Assembly (NCBI RefSeq): GCF_003013815.1
Contig: NZ_PRLH01000097.1
Coordinates: 1-46,781 of the forward strand
Length of the DNA stretch: 46,781 nt
Direction of reading: 5' to 3'
Source: Cyanothece sp. BG0011
GTDB taxonomy: Bacteria > Cyanobacteriota > Cyanobacteriia > Cyanobacteriales > Microcystaceae
In this document: piece by piece, positions 34,967 through 42,527 of the stretch
Position numbering within the stretch: position 1 is the stretch's first letter
Layout: the number at the start of each line of letters is the position of its first letter
Notes under the pieces: model-generated
Database searches by the model: none
What the model was told of the DNA's origin: nothing
What the model saw: only the letters and a program-made list of their open reading frames with translations
Position numbers and translations under genes: made by a program

Positions 34967-35296
34967 TTAAGACATTTTTGCTAGAGCAGCGACTTTGGCT
35001 CTTGTAGAAGGGGTTAAACCGCTCAATTCATCGAGGGATAACCATTTTTCTTTAACTAATTGAGCCAATACAAACATAGAGATTGTATCGTTAGAGTAAT
35101 ACTTACCATCAATATGGTATCGTTTACTGTTCAGATAGTCATTTAAAGCCCAAATGTCGTTGATTTGAGTAATTTGGCTGGCTTTTTGATTGATTTCAGC
35201 CACCAGTGCCTCTGTTTCCCTAGCATAAGCTTTGCCTAATGCTTCTTGAGCAATTTTTTGATCGGTTTGTGACCATTGTTGTGTGTTGGTTTTCAT
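34967..35296 (-). CDS. frp: Fluorescence recovery protein
   Basis: This 109-residue helical protein matches the FRP family: QWSQTDQKIAQEALGKAYARETEALVAEI, then ASQITQINDIWALNDYLNSKRYHIDGKY. The FRP core W-x-L-x-D-x-L and IDGKY motifs are present. FRP binds the C-terminal domain of active OCP and speeds its return to the orange form, ending energy quenching at the phycobilisome. It is 113 bp downstream of ocp on the same strand, the classic ocp1-frp order. Confidence 0.93.
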   Translation of the reverse strand: MKTNTQQWSQTDQKIAQEALGKAYARETEALVAEINQKASQITQINDIWALNDYLNSKRYHIDGKYYSNDTISMFVLAQLVKEKWLSLDELSGLTPSTRAKVAALAKMS

Positions 35297-35409
35297 ATCG
35301 TAGTTTTGAACTCAGAGAAATACGCTCTATGGATAAGAGCGTATTTTTCATATAATCTGTGATTTTTACTTGTTTACTAATTCTAAAAATATAGCAAAAA
35401 TCTATCTAA

Positions 35410-36369
35410 TTAGCGAGCTAAGTTCAAAAGTTCTTTAGGAGAAGCAAGTAAATCAATGGCTACAAAGAAAATTTTACCTTGAGGATCGAGTAAAAATCGC
35501 CAAGCGATATTCATACCAACACCACCACCAAACCAAGGGGTTTGACAGGTTCCTGTGACTTTAATTTGAGTGAAACCATCTTCAGCCGGTTCACTTACCC
35601 CTTGTTTGGGAATTAATTGAAGATTTTGGCATTCTTCACGGAAGAAACGCAGTACGTTTTCTTTACCAATAATGGGACGGCGGAAGGGAGGTTGCAATGC
35701 TCCATCTTCGGTAAATAATGCGATTAAAGCATCAAAATCATTCGCATTCAAATTATTCATATAGTTAAGGATGGTTGGATTGTCAACCCCTTCAATCTTC
35801 ACTTGAGTCCGTTGTGCAAAGTCTTTGGGGGGAGCAACCGGTTCTGTTACCTTGTCGAAATTGCCCATTTTACTGGGATCATATCCCATATCCACCACAC
35901 AGTTGCGAAGAACAGTGATTTGTTGCCCAGGTTCTAGGCCAGTAATGGTCAAGAGGACAGCATTGGCATTGGCTGAGAGCTGATAACCTTTAGGAATGGG
36001 AGCAACTTTGCCTTGTTCCATTAATTTTCCTAGTTCGTACCAAAAACCAAGCTTAATATTAGGACTCCAAGTCGCATAAGTCCGACTGACGGGTGTATCA
36101 GCACGGTTGGCTAAGTCGCACATAGCCTGACTTTGCTCTAAAGGGGTCATGTTGATGATATCTTTAAGAGTACCTTCAGCAAACTGCATATTCGCTGCGC
36201 CAGGAGCAGCAACAGTGATATTTTTACCCATCTCTAGATAAGCAAACCAAATCAGTGCCAGTTGGTCTTCAGCGCTGAGTTGCTCGAATCTAGCTATGGT
36301 TGCAGGAACCGCATCAGCAGCTAAGGTATTCGGAAAAATGTTGCGGGCCGAATCTATAGAAAAAGGCAT
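35410..36369 (-). CDS. ocp: Orange carotenoid protein
   Basis: This 319-residue photoactive carotenoid protein quenches phycobilisome excitation in strong light. The N-domain (about 1-165) has carotenoid contacts W41, Y44, W101, N104, W110, and R155, the phycobilisome/salt-bridge residue. After a linker two residues longer than in Synechocystis OCP, the NTF2-like C-domain carries Y203 and W290, equivalent to Y201/W288 that hydrogen-bond the keto group. E246 is the partner of R155. All key residues are present and frp is adjacent, indicating an OCP1-type protein. GGAAGGA just upstream is a strong ribosome site for ATG 36369. Confidence 0.97.
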   Translation of the reverse strand: MPFSIDSARNIFPNTLAADAVPATIARFEQLSAEDQLALIWFAYLEMGKNITVAAPGAANMQFAEGTLKDIINMTPLEQSQAMCDLANRADTPVSRTYATWSPNIKLGFWYELGKLMEQGKVAPIPKGYQLSANANAVLLTITGLEPGQQITVLRNCVVDMGYDPSKMGNFDKVTEPVAPPKDFAQRTQVKIEGVDNPTILNYMNNLNANDFDALIALFTEDGALQPPFRRPIIGKENVLRFFREECQNLQLIPKQGVSEPAEDGFTQIKVTGTCQTPWFGGGVGMNIAWRFLLDPQGKIFFVAIDLLASPKELLNLAR

Positions 36370-36649
36370 ATCTATCCTTCCGTTTGCTAGGTTTTTTTGG
36401 CAGACTAACTTTAATTAAGTCAGTCATACTATTAATCAATGTATCATAAATATGAAGTTTTATTTAATTTTTTTAATCCGTGACTATTTAAAAGATTTAG
36501 TAGATCAAGCGTGTTACTTTTTTATCCTGAGCAAAGATGAAAGAGATGATTATCTATTAATTAATTACTCTTAACTTACAGTTAAGTATTTTCTATTGTT
36601 TTATTGATTGTCAAAACTTTTATGAGAATAGTTTATGTTTCTCTAGTCT

Positions 36650-36676
36650 GTAACACAATCTTCTAGATTGTAATAC
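36650..36676. repeat. 27-bp direct repeat (copy 1), imperfect palindrome
   Basis: The copy contains CAATCT-TCT-AGATTG and is matched at 36910-36936, 260 bp away. It differs at a few positions (ACACAATC versus ACGCAATC). It lies in the long gap upstream of ocp. Confidence 0.7.
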
Positions 36677-36709
36677 ACAGTTTCTTAAGTAAAATCAAAA
36701 AACTGTAGG

Positions 36710-36768
36710 GTGGGTAATGCTAATAAACATCTTTATAATAACTATTTTAGAAATTTAGCATTACCCAC
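36710..36768. repeat. 14-bp perfect inverted repeat, MITE-like or hairpin
   Basis: GTGGGTAATGCTAA (36710-36723) and TTAGCATTACCCAC (36755-36768) are perfect inverse copies around 31 bp of AT-rich sequence. Confidence 0.7.
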
Positions 36769-36773
36769 CACTG

Positions 36774-36809
36774 ATAAATTTGAATTATAATCGAGTAATT
36801 CAAATTTAT
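36774..36809. repeat. 14-bp perfect hairpin with 8-nt loop
   Basis: ATAAATTTGAATTA (36774-36787) pairs with TAATTCAAATTTAT (36796-36809). It lies 5 bp after the preceding inverted repeat. Confidence 0.7.
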
Positions 36810-36909
36810 AAAGTTTGAGTGTCATTGAGTTCTTTCTAAATATTTTTTCTTCTCTTGTTAATTTTTCAGTCTGTTATGGGAATAATAACCTTATGTCTTG
36901 AGATAGTAT

Positions 36910-36936
36910 GTAACGCAATCTTCTAGATTGTAATAT
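36910..36936. repeat. 27-bp direct repeat (copy 2), imperfect palindrome
   Basis: This is the second copy of the repeat at 36650-36676, with the same CAATCT-TCT-AGATTG core. The pair encloses the two hairpins. The remainder of the 36370-37090 gap is AT-rich, with no gene seen other than the presumed ocp promoter. Confidence 0.7.
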
Positions 36937-37090
36937 AGCAGGACTTATTATGATTAGGATATTAAGAAAATTTCTTATTTCCTCGCAATGACAATTAAAC
37001 ATATAAATAATGTTCTAATTAATTTTTGTATTGCTATTAATACTTATCTTGACATTAACACCTATTTATTATCTAGATGAGGTTTTTGAT

Positions 37091-37653
37091 ATGGATTTTG
37101 ATAAAGATTACGGTGCTATCGTAGAAGAAGAAAGAAAAAAGTTATCTAATTATTATAAACATCCTGACTCAATAGATAACGAGTTAGAAAGATTAAAAAA
37201 AGAAGTTGATCAAAATTCTATCAATAATCGTCCTAACTCAAATAACATAATCAATAATGCTCCAGATAATAAGAATGAAATAGAAACTATTTTAAAAGAC
37301 TTAAATGAATTAATTGGACTAAATAGCTTAAAAGACGAAGTCCGAGAATATGTCAATTTTATCAGAATTCAAAACTTAAGAAAACAACAGGGATTATCAG
37401 CTATTCCTATTACTTTACATTCCGTTTTTTGTGGTTCTCCAGGAACAGGAAAAACAACTGTAGCAAGATTAATGGGTAAAATTTATAAAGAATTAGGAAT
37501 ACTAAAAAAAGGCCATTTAATTGAAGTCGATTAGTTAGGAATATTTTTGAGAAAACTATTGCTAAACAAGCGAATCGATTAGCAAAAATATCTAATCTTG
37601 ACAATAAAATGATGCAAGAAATTTCACTTGAAGATATTTATATAGGAAAATAA
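37091..37653 (+). pseudogene. CbbX/SpoVK-type AAA ATPase, internally deleted copy
   Basis: From ATG 37091 (GAGG 8 bases upstream) 147 codons read a short charged N-terminus and then the AAA start. This includes [20 protein letters not shown] (Walker A at 115-122), closely matching the intact gene at 33569. The frame stops at TAG 37532, right after GHLIEVD. The following bases, in another frame, encode VRNIFEKTIAKQANRLAKIS and end at 37653, matching the intact protein's last part. Against the intact gene this is a deletion of about 436 bp (145 codons plus 1 base) removing pore loop, Walker B and arginine finger. A truncated protein could still be made, but no ATPase activity is expected. Confidence 0.88.
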
Positions 37654-37729
37654 TCGATGATTTTTTTGCTAAAATTGTTTAAATTATAATCATTTATACC
37701 AATTTTCTAAAACGTGGCTACATATTTTC

Positions 37730-37757
37730 GTAGGAGTCAACGGCCGTTGACCCCTAC
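37730..37757. repeat. 28-bp palindrome, dispersed repeat copy 2
   Basis: Same core TCAACGGCCGTTGA as 3322-3349, with a single mismatch pair (37735/37752). It lies between the AAA pseudogene and the S1-domain gene. Confidence 0.85.
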
Positions 37758-37845
37758 CATAACTGCCATGTTTCTAGCCATTTATAAAAATTTATCCTGT
37801 TTTTCAATTTCCCCTAATCTTTTTTAAGAAAAGGGGATAAAAATT

Positions 37846-38760
37846 CTAACTTTGTTCTTCTTTTTCCATTGTTTCTTTTGCTTTTTCTACCCTTGCATCA
37901 GCCGTCTTCATCACTTCATCAAACTTTTCAATCATTTCACCAGGATAATTTTCTAAAACTTTAGTGGATAAAGCAATACGATTTTTGTACTCATCAATAC
38001 TTAAAATCATTACTTTAATGTCTTGATTATACTTAAACAGATGGTTCAAATCATCCACACGGGAACCACTCACTTGAGTAATATGTAAGAGTCCGGAAAC
38101 CCCTTCAAAATCAACAAAAACACCATAAGGTTGAATACGAGAGACTTTTCCATTCACCAATTGACCGGCTTCTAGTTTATCCATTCTCGCTGCTGCGATC
38201 GCCTTACGTTGGGAAAGAACTAATTTCTGAGTCGAAGGGTTCACTTCTAAAAAAGTAGCGGTTAACAGTTGTCCTACTAACGAGTTTAAATCCTCTTTTT
38301 CTATGAGATGCGATCGCGGAATAAACCCTTGTAACCCTTCCACTTCACCAACCACACCCCCTTTATTGGTTCGGGTGACGCGCATTTGTGCAGAATGACC
38401 CATTTCAGCGATTTCTGCTACATTTTCCCAAGCTTCTTTTAGTTGTAGTTGACGACGGGAGAGTTTAACTTGTCCTTCGGCGTTTTGTTCGCTAATAACG
38501 AGAAATTCCTTTTCTTCATTGAGGGGTAAAATTTCTGCTAGATTAGGACGGGACTGTAAATCTACTTCATTAATGGGAACAAACCCGGCGGATTTACCGC
38601 CAATATCAACAAAAGCACCATCATCGGTATGTTGAATCACTTTCCCCCGGATAACTTGCCCTTTTTCACATTTATAATCGTACTGATCAAGAGCTTTGGT
38701 GAAGTCATCCATCGAAAAAGAAATTTGAGAACCCTTGGGGGAAGCGGAGTCTGAAGTCAT
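37846..38760 (-). CDS. S1 RNA-binding domain protein (ribosomal protein S1 homologue, Rps1b-like)
   Basis: This 304-residue protein has three S1 OB-fold repeats (about 35-103, 118-187 and 196-268). Typical strands are GQVIRGKVIQHTDDGAFVDIGGKSAGFVP and GQLVNGKVSRIQPYGVFVDFEGVSGLLH. An acidic C-terminus (EKAKETMEKEEQS) follows. Cyanobacteria encode two S1-like proteins of about 300-330 aa; the shorter length fits the Rps1b type linked to mRNA binding. Assignment between the two is tentative. Confidence 0.85.
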   Translation of the reverse strand: MTSDSASPKGSQISFSMDDFTKALDQYDYKCEKGQVIRGKVIQHTDDGAFVDIGGKSAGFVPINEVDLQSRPNLAEILPLNEEKEFLVISEQNAEGQVKLSRRQLQLKEAWENVAEIAEMGHSAQMRVTRTNKGGVVGEVEGLQGFIPRSHLIEKEDLNSLVGQLLTATFLEVNPSTQKLVLSQRKAIAAARMDKLEAGQLVNGKVSRIQPYGVFVDFEGVSGLLHITQVSGSRVDDLNHLFKYNQDIKVMILSIDEYKNRIALSTKVLENYPGEMIEKFDEVMKTADARVEKAKETMEKEEQS

Positions 38761-39130
38761 GATCGTTAAAGAGAAATAAAGACTGATAAGGACTCACATG
38801 GTTAAGTCCATGATTAATTATAACGTGCAGCGTTCTCTCGTAACTGCTTGAAAAATGAATCCTCAATCCTGCGAATTCAATTAATGACTACCTATCCCTC
38901 TTTCTTTATTAAAATTCTCTAAAAAAAAGCTCTTTTTTTCTTTTTAATCTTAATCTTTAATTTATTCTATAATTATTATTTAATTTGGTTGGTTTATGTA
39001 ATCTTATGGGTATATTATAGAGAGAAATAATTGATCGGGGGAAAACAATCAATTCAGTAATTTCCGTTAAGCAAAATTATGTAAATTTTTGCAGTAACTA
39101 GACAACAGTATTTAATGCTAATAAATAACT
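38761..39130. other. Intergenic region between rps1-like gene and FAAL gene, 370 bp
   Basis: An AT-rich divergent promoter region. TATAAT-like matches occur around 38967-38975. I see no hairpin array, RNA gene or repeat family. Confidence 0.4.
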
Positions 39131-40897
39131 ATGAATTTTTCAAGCCGTTCTTATAATACCCCGTATAAATTAAAAAATTTACAGCCATTCCCAACCCTAT
39201 TAGATATTTTGGCCTATCAAGTTGAACATCAATCGGAAAAAACCGGCTATATTTTTTTAGAAGATGGGGAAAGCGAATCGAGTCGTTTAACCTACCAAGC
39301 TTTAGAAACCCAAGCCAAAGCGATCGCAACAACCCTTCAATCTTGCACAAAAATCGGCGATCGCGCGTTATTGTTATATCATCCCGGTCCAGAATTTCTT
39401 ACAGCCTTTTTTGCCTGTCTTTATGCCGGTGTGATTGCTGTCCCTGTTTATCCCTCCCATTCTCAGCAAAATTTAAGAAGATTAGAGGCAATTATCTCAG
39501 ATGCTCAAGTTAACCTCGTCTTAACCACAGAATCCTTTGTTAATAAGCTTAAAAATCAGTGGACTCATCTACAATGGTTAACCACCGAAACCATTAACCT
39601 TGACTTAGCATCCCAGTGGACAAGGCCCAATATTACTAAAGATACCATTGCCTTTCTTCAGTACACATCAGGGTCAACCGGACATCCTAAAGGAGTGATG
39701 GTGAGTCATGACAACCTTTTAAACAATGAACGATTGCTAGAAATGGCCTTAGGTCATTCTGAGAGAACGGTGGTTGGGGGTTGGCTACCGCTATTTCATG
39801 TTATCGGACTGGTCGGTAATATCATTCAACCCTTATATTTAGGGGTTCCCTCCATTTTGATGCCGCCTGACGCTTTTATACAAAAGCCCATTCGTTGGTT
39901 AGAGGTGATTAGTCGTTACGGCGTTACCACCAGTGGTGGGCCCAATTTTGCCTATGATTTGTGTGTACGGAAAATTACCCCAGAACAATGTTCAGATATT
40001 AATCTCAAAAGTTGGACAGTGGCCTTTAATGGGGGGGAATTGGTTCGCGCCGAAACGTTAGAGAAGTTTACCGAAAAATTTGCTCCCTATGGTTTTCGTC
40101 CTCAAGGGTTTTATCCTTGTTATGGCATGGCCGAAACCACCTTATTTGTGTCTGGAGGGTTAAAAACAGGTCTTCCTGTGGTTCATAAAGTAAATTCTGA
40201 CGCTTTACAAAAAAATTGTATCAAATTAGAACAAAATGATCAGGTTCAGACTCAGAAGTTAGTGGGATGTGGACAAACCTTTTTTGACAAAATTATTATT
40301 GTTGACCCAAAAACTAAAACTCGTTGTCAACCGAACCAAGTGGGAGAAATTTGGATAGGAGGGGTCAGTGTAGCGCAAGGGTATTGGAATGACTCAGAAG
40401 CAACAAAAGCCACTTTTGACGCTTATTTATCCGAGGGAAAAGAAGGGCCATTTCTGAGGACAGGGGACTTAGGATTTTTCCAATGGGGAGAACTATATAT
40501 TACCGGTCGTATCAAAGATATGATTATTATCGGCGATGACTATTATTATCCTCACGATATCGAATCAACGGTTGAAACCAGTCATCCTGCCTTAAGAATG
40601 GGTGCAAATGCTGCCTTTTCTGTAGCGAGTGAAGAAGGGGAAAAATTAGTGATTGTGCAAGAGGTTCAACGCACCTATTTACGTCATCTTGATGTTAATG
40701 AAGTGGTGACAGCTATGAATGAAGCCGTATCGGCAAAACATCAACTATCAATTCATAGCATTGTACTACTAAAAACTGCCAGTATTCCTAAAACTCCTAG
40801 TGGTAAAATTCAGCGTTATGCTTGTAAACAAGGTTTCTTAGATAGTAGCTTAAACACCGTAGGAGTCTGGACTAACAACTTGATGATAGCCTCGTAG
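39131..40897 (+). CDS. Fatty acyl-AMP ligase (FAAL), stand-alone
   Basis: This 588-residue adenylate-forming enzyme has the P-loop-like motif YTSGSTGHPKGVMVSHDN (about 176-193) and GWLPLFHVIGLVGN. The A5-type motif is YGMAETT, and LRTGDLGF followed by ITGRIKDMIIIGDDYYYPHDIE is the A7/A8 hinge. Length and the FAAL-type spacing, together with PKTPSGKIQRYACKQ, separate it from acyl-CoA ligases. FAALs activate fatty acids as acyl-AMP and pass them to a carrier protein. No ACP, PKS or NRPS gene is next to it, so the acceptor is unknown. Confidence 0.9.
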   Translation: MNFSSRSYNTPYKLKNLQPFPTLLDILAYQVEHQSEKTGYIFLEDGESESSRLTYQALETQAKAIATTLQSCTKIGDRALLLYHPGPEFLTAFFACLYAGVIAVPVYPSHSQQNLRRLEAIISDAQVNLVLTTESFVNKLKNQWTHLQWLTTETINLDLASQWTRPNITKDTIAFLQYTSGSTGHPKGVMVSHDNLLNNERLLEMALGHSERTVVGGWLPLFHVIGLVGNIIQPLYLGVPSILMPPDAFIQKPIRWLEVISRYGVTTSGGPNFAYDLCVRKITPEQCSDINLKSWTVAFNGGELVRAETLEKFTEKFAPYGFRPQGFYPCYGMAETTLFVSGGLKTGLPVVHKVNSDALQKNCIKLEQNDQVQTQKLVGCGQTFFDKIIIVDPKTKTRCQPNQVGEIWIGGVSVAQGYWNDSEATKATFDAYLSEGKEGPFLRTGDLGFFQWGELYITGRIKDMIIIGDDYYYPHDIESTVETSHPALRMGANAAFSVASEEGEKLVIVQEVQRTYLRHLDVNEVVTAMNEAVSAKHQLSIHSIVLLKTASIPKTPSGKIQRYACKQGFLDSSLNTVGVWTNNLMIAS

Positions 40898-40924
40898 GTT
40901 GGGTTGAGGCAACGAAACCCAACA
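40895..40924. repeat. Dispersed GTTGGGTT/AACCCAAC hairpin repeat
   Basis: GTTGGGTT (40898-40905) pairs with AACCCAAC (40916-40923). The sequence matches a hairpin repeat I recall as widespread in cyanobacterial intergenic DNA; only one copy was noticed here. Confidence 0.6.
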
Positions 40925-40949
40925 CTAAACTCTCGATAAAATTATTTTT

Positions 40950-40976
40950 GTCCTCAAGATAGTTGACCTTGAGGAC
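40950..40976 (+). terminator. Terminator between convergent FAAL and COP23 genes
   Basis: GTCCTCAAG pairs perfectly with CTTGAGGAC across a 9-nt loop and is followed by TATTTTTA. AT-rich flanks on both sides may let it serve the minus-strand COP23 gene too. Confidence 0.75.
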
Positions 40977-40986
40977 TATTTTTATC

Positions 40987-41832
40987 CTATCGAAAAAGAT
41001 TAGGGTTTAACCGACGGGAGTCAGAAGGACGGGAGTTAGAATTAGTAGGCGTTTTTTCTAGTTTTTCCCCGGTTCCTCCATCGACAGGGGCCAAGAAAGG
41101 ACGCAAGTTAATCCCATTAGAACGAGGAGACGAGGGTTGTCCGATTTGTGGGATGGTTCCGTTGAGGAGTTGGCCCAGTGGGTTCGTGATACCACTACCC
41201 CCCGTAAAAGCGTTAACCCCTTGGGTGTATTGTCCTTCTTCTGCTGCGACTAAGGTTTGAAAGATTTGATTACGGGTAACTTCGGGGTTTTTTCCAGGGG
41301 GAACCGTTAACACAATACGACAACGGGGGTCAGCTTCTGTGGTAACACAAATGGTATCGTAGTTATTTTCCCGACCGTTTCTTAATTCTAGGAGTCCGTC
41401 AGGTCGATACATTTCTAACCGTCGACTAATTTCGTTACACCGACGTTCTGCTGTCCAACCATCTCCCATATTACTCGGAATGGCCCAAGGATAAGGTTGC
41501 ATAGACTGAGATTGGGGACGATACATCACTTTATATTGACCGTCATGATATTGACAGTCAAAACGAGTATTACTAGAACTGGTAGTAGTAGTAGTAGGTG
41601 GTGGGGGAGTGGTTTGGGGGTTCGTATCAATAATGATGTCGTCAGGACTTTGTTGCGCTACATTGTAATCATAATCTTGAGGGTCAGAAGTGCGATAGTT
41701 TCTGTAATCTCTAAGAAAGTCAACTAGGGGGTTAGCATTTGCTGATGAAGCAGAAAAGAGAACCATCAGTCCTAAACCGTATCCTGTTCTTTTAATTAAG
41801 GTTTTCATCTGGTTAGATAATTGTTTCTTCAT
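40987..41832 (-). CDS. COP23 domain protein (circadian oscillating protein type)
   Basis: This 281-residue protein has a signal peptide (about 1-33, cleaving after SANA) and a Thr/Pro linker (TTPPPPTTTTT). A COP23-type domain follows, with RFDCQYHDGQYKVMYRP, WTAERRCNEISRRLEMYRPDGLLELRNG and TICVTTEADPRCRIVL. The paired cysteines likely form disulfides. COP23 was described in Cyanothece RF-1 as a membrane protein with circadian abundance. Function is otherwise unknown. The C-terminal 80 residues are low-complexity. Confidence 0.85.
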   Translation of the reverse strand: MKKQLSNQMKTLIKRTGYGLGLMVLFSASSANANPLVDFLRDYRNYRTSDPQDYDYNVAQQSPDDIIIDTNPQTTPPPPTTTTTSSSNTRFDCQYHDGQYKVMYRPQSQSMQPYPWAIPSNMGDGWTAERRCNEISRRLEMYRPDGLLELRNGRENNYDTICVTTEADPRCRIVLTVPPGKNPEVTRNQIFQTLVAAEEGQYTQGVNAFTGGSGITNPLGQLLNGTIPQIGQPSSPRSNGINLRPFLAPVDGGTGEKLEKTPTNSNSRPSDSRRLNPNLFR

Positions 41833-42193
41833 AGCGTTTATGTTCCCTCAATGAATAATTATGATGACGATATTGATGTCCAACTGTTTCAACTTTAAAG
41901 GGAATAACAACAGGATTGATCACGAAACATGACAGTTTTTTGAGTGAACAATTGAATACTACTTTTTTCTACTTCTTTCTACTTTTTGCGTCTACTGATT
42001 CTACGCTTTTCAAATATCAATACCACTTTGCATGGTCATATTATAAACTATTTATAAATTAATCTAGCACTACAAAAATTAATTAGGACATTTTTTGTAT
42101 CTTTAGCTGTCATTCCGAGGAACGAGGAATCTCCGTAGCGTGGTAACTATAATGGGTAATGCTATAGTATATCAATTAGTAAATCTTGCTATT
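41833..42193. other. Intergenic region upstream of COP23 gene
   Basis: It holds the COP23 promoter, CT-rich runs (41960-41990), and a short dispersed motif around 42110-42140 (CATTCCGAGGAACGAGGAAT), a type common in intergenic DNA. No other gene was seen. Confidence 0.4.
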
Positions 42194-42295
42194 ATGCAAT
42201 CTTTAACTCAAACCTCTCTGACTTTAGAAGATGATATCTTACCTGATTTAAGTTTAACTCCTCACTATATTTTTGAAAAAGCAGGTTTGATTTAA
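42194..42295 (+). pseudogene. 33-aa ORF, possible Uma2-type endonuclease remnant
   Basis: ATG 42194 opens 33 codons: MQSLTQTSLTLEDD then ILPDLSLTPHYIFEKAGLI. The start and end look like the beginning and end of Uma2-family (DUF820) endonucleases, as if the central 150 codons were deleted in frame. This is pattern recall only, and the ORF may be a chance reading frame. Confidence 0.3.
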
Positions 42296-42423
42296 TTTGT
42301 TTTTTTGACACTAATAATTTTTACTTCAACTTGATTATTTTATTAATAATTATAGTACATTACTAACTATTTTATTGATATATAGCAGTTCCCATACTTG
42401 TGAGATACAAAAGTAATCGCTTT

Positions 42424-42479
42424 GAGGCAGGAGGCAGAAGGCAGAAGGCAGAAGGCAGAAGGCAGGTGTTAGGTGTACC
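42424..42479. repeat. Heptanucleotide tandem repeat, six (G/A)AGGCAG units
   Basis: Two units of gaggcag and four of aaggcag run from 42424 to 42465, followed by degenerate gtgttag and gtgtacc. It is another STRR-type array, with a different unit from the arrays at 6898 and 9584. Confidence 0.85.
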
Positions 42480-42527
42480 TCATGAGTCCGAGAAACGCTA
42501 TATTACAATTGAGAATCAACTTCTAGG

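Noticed and set aside
37805-37840. Terminator for the S1-domain gene
   Set aside because: The hairpin TCCCCT/AGGGGA has mismatches and no T-tract on the minus strand.
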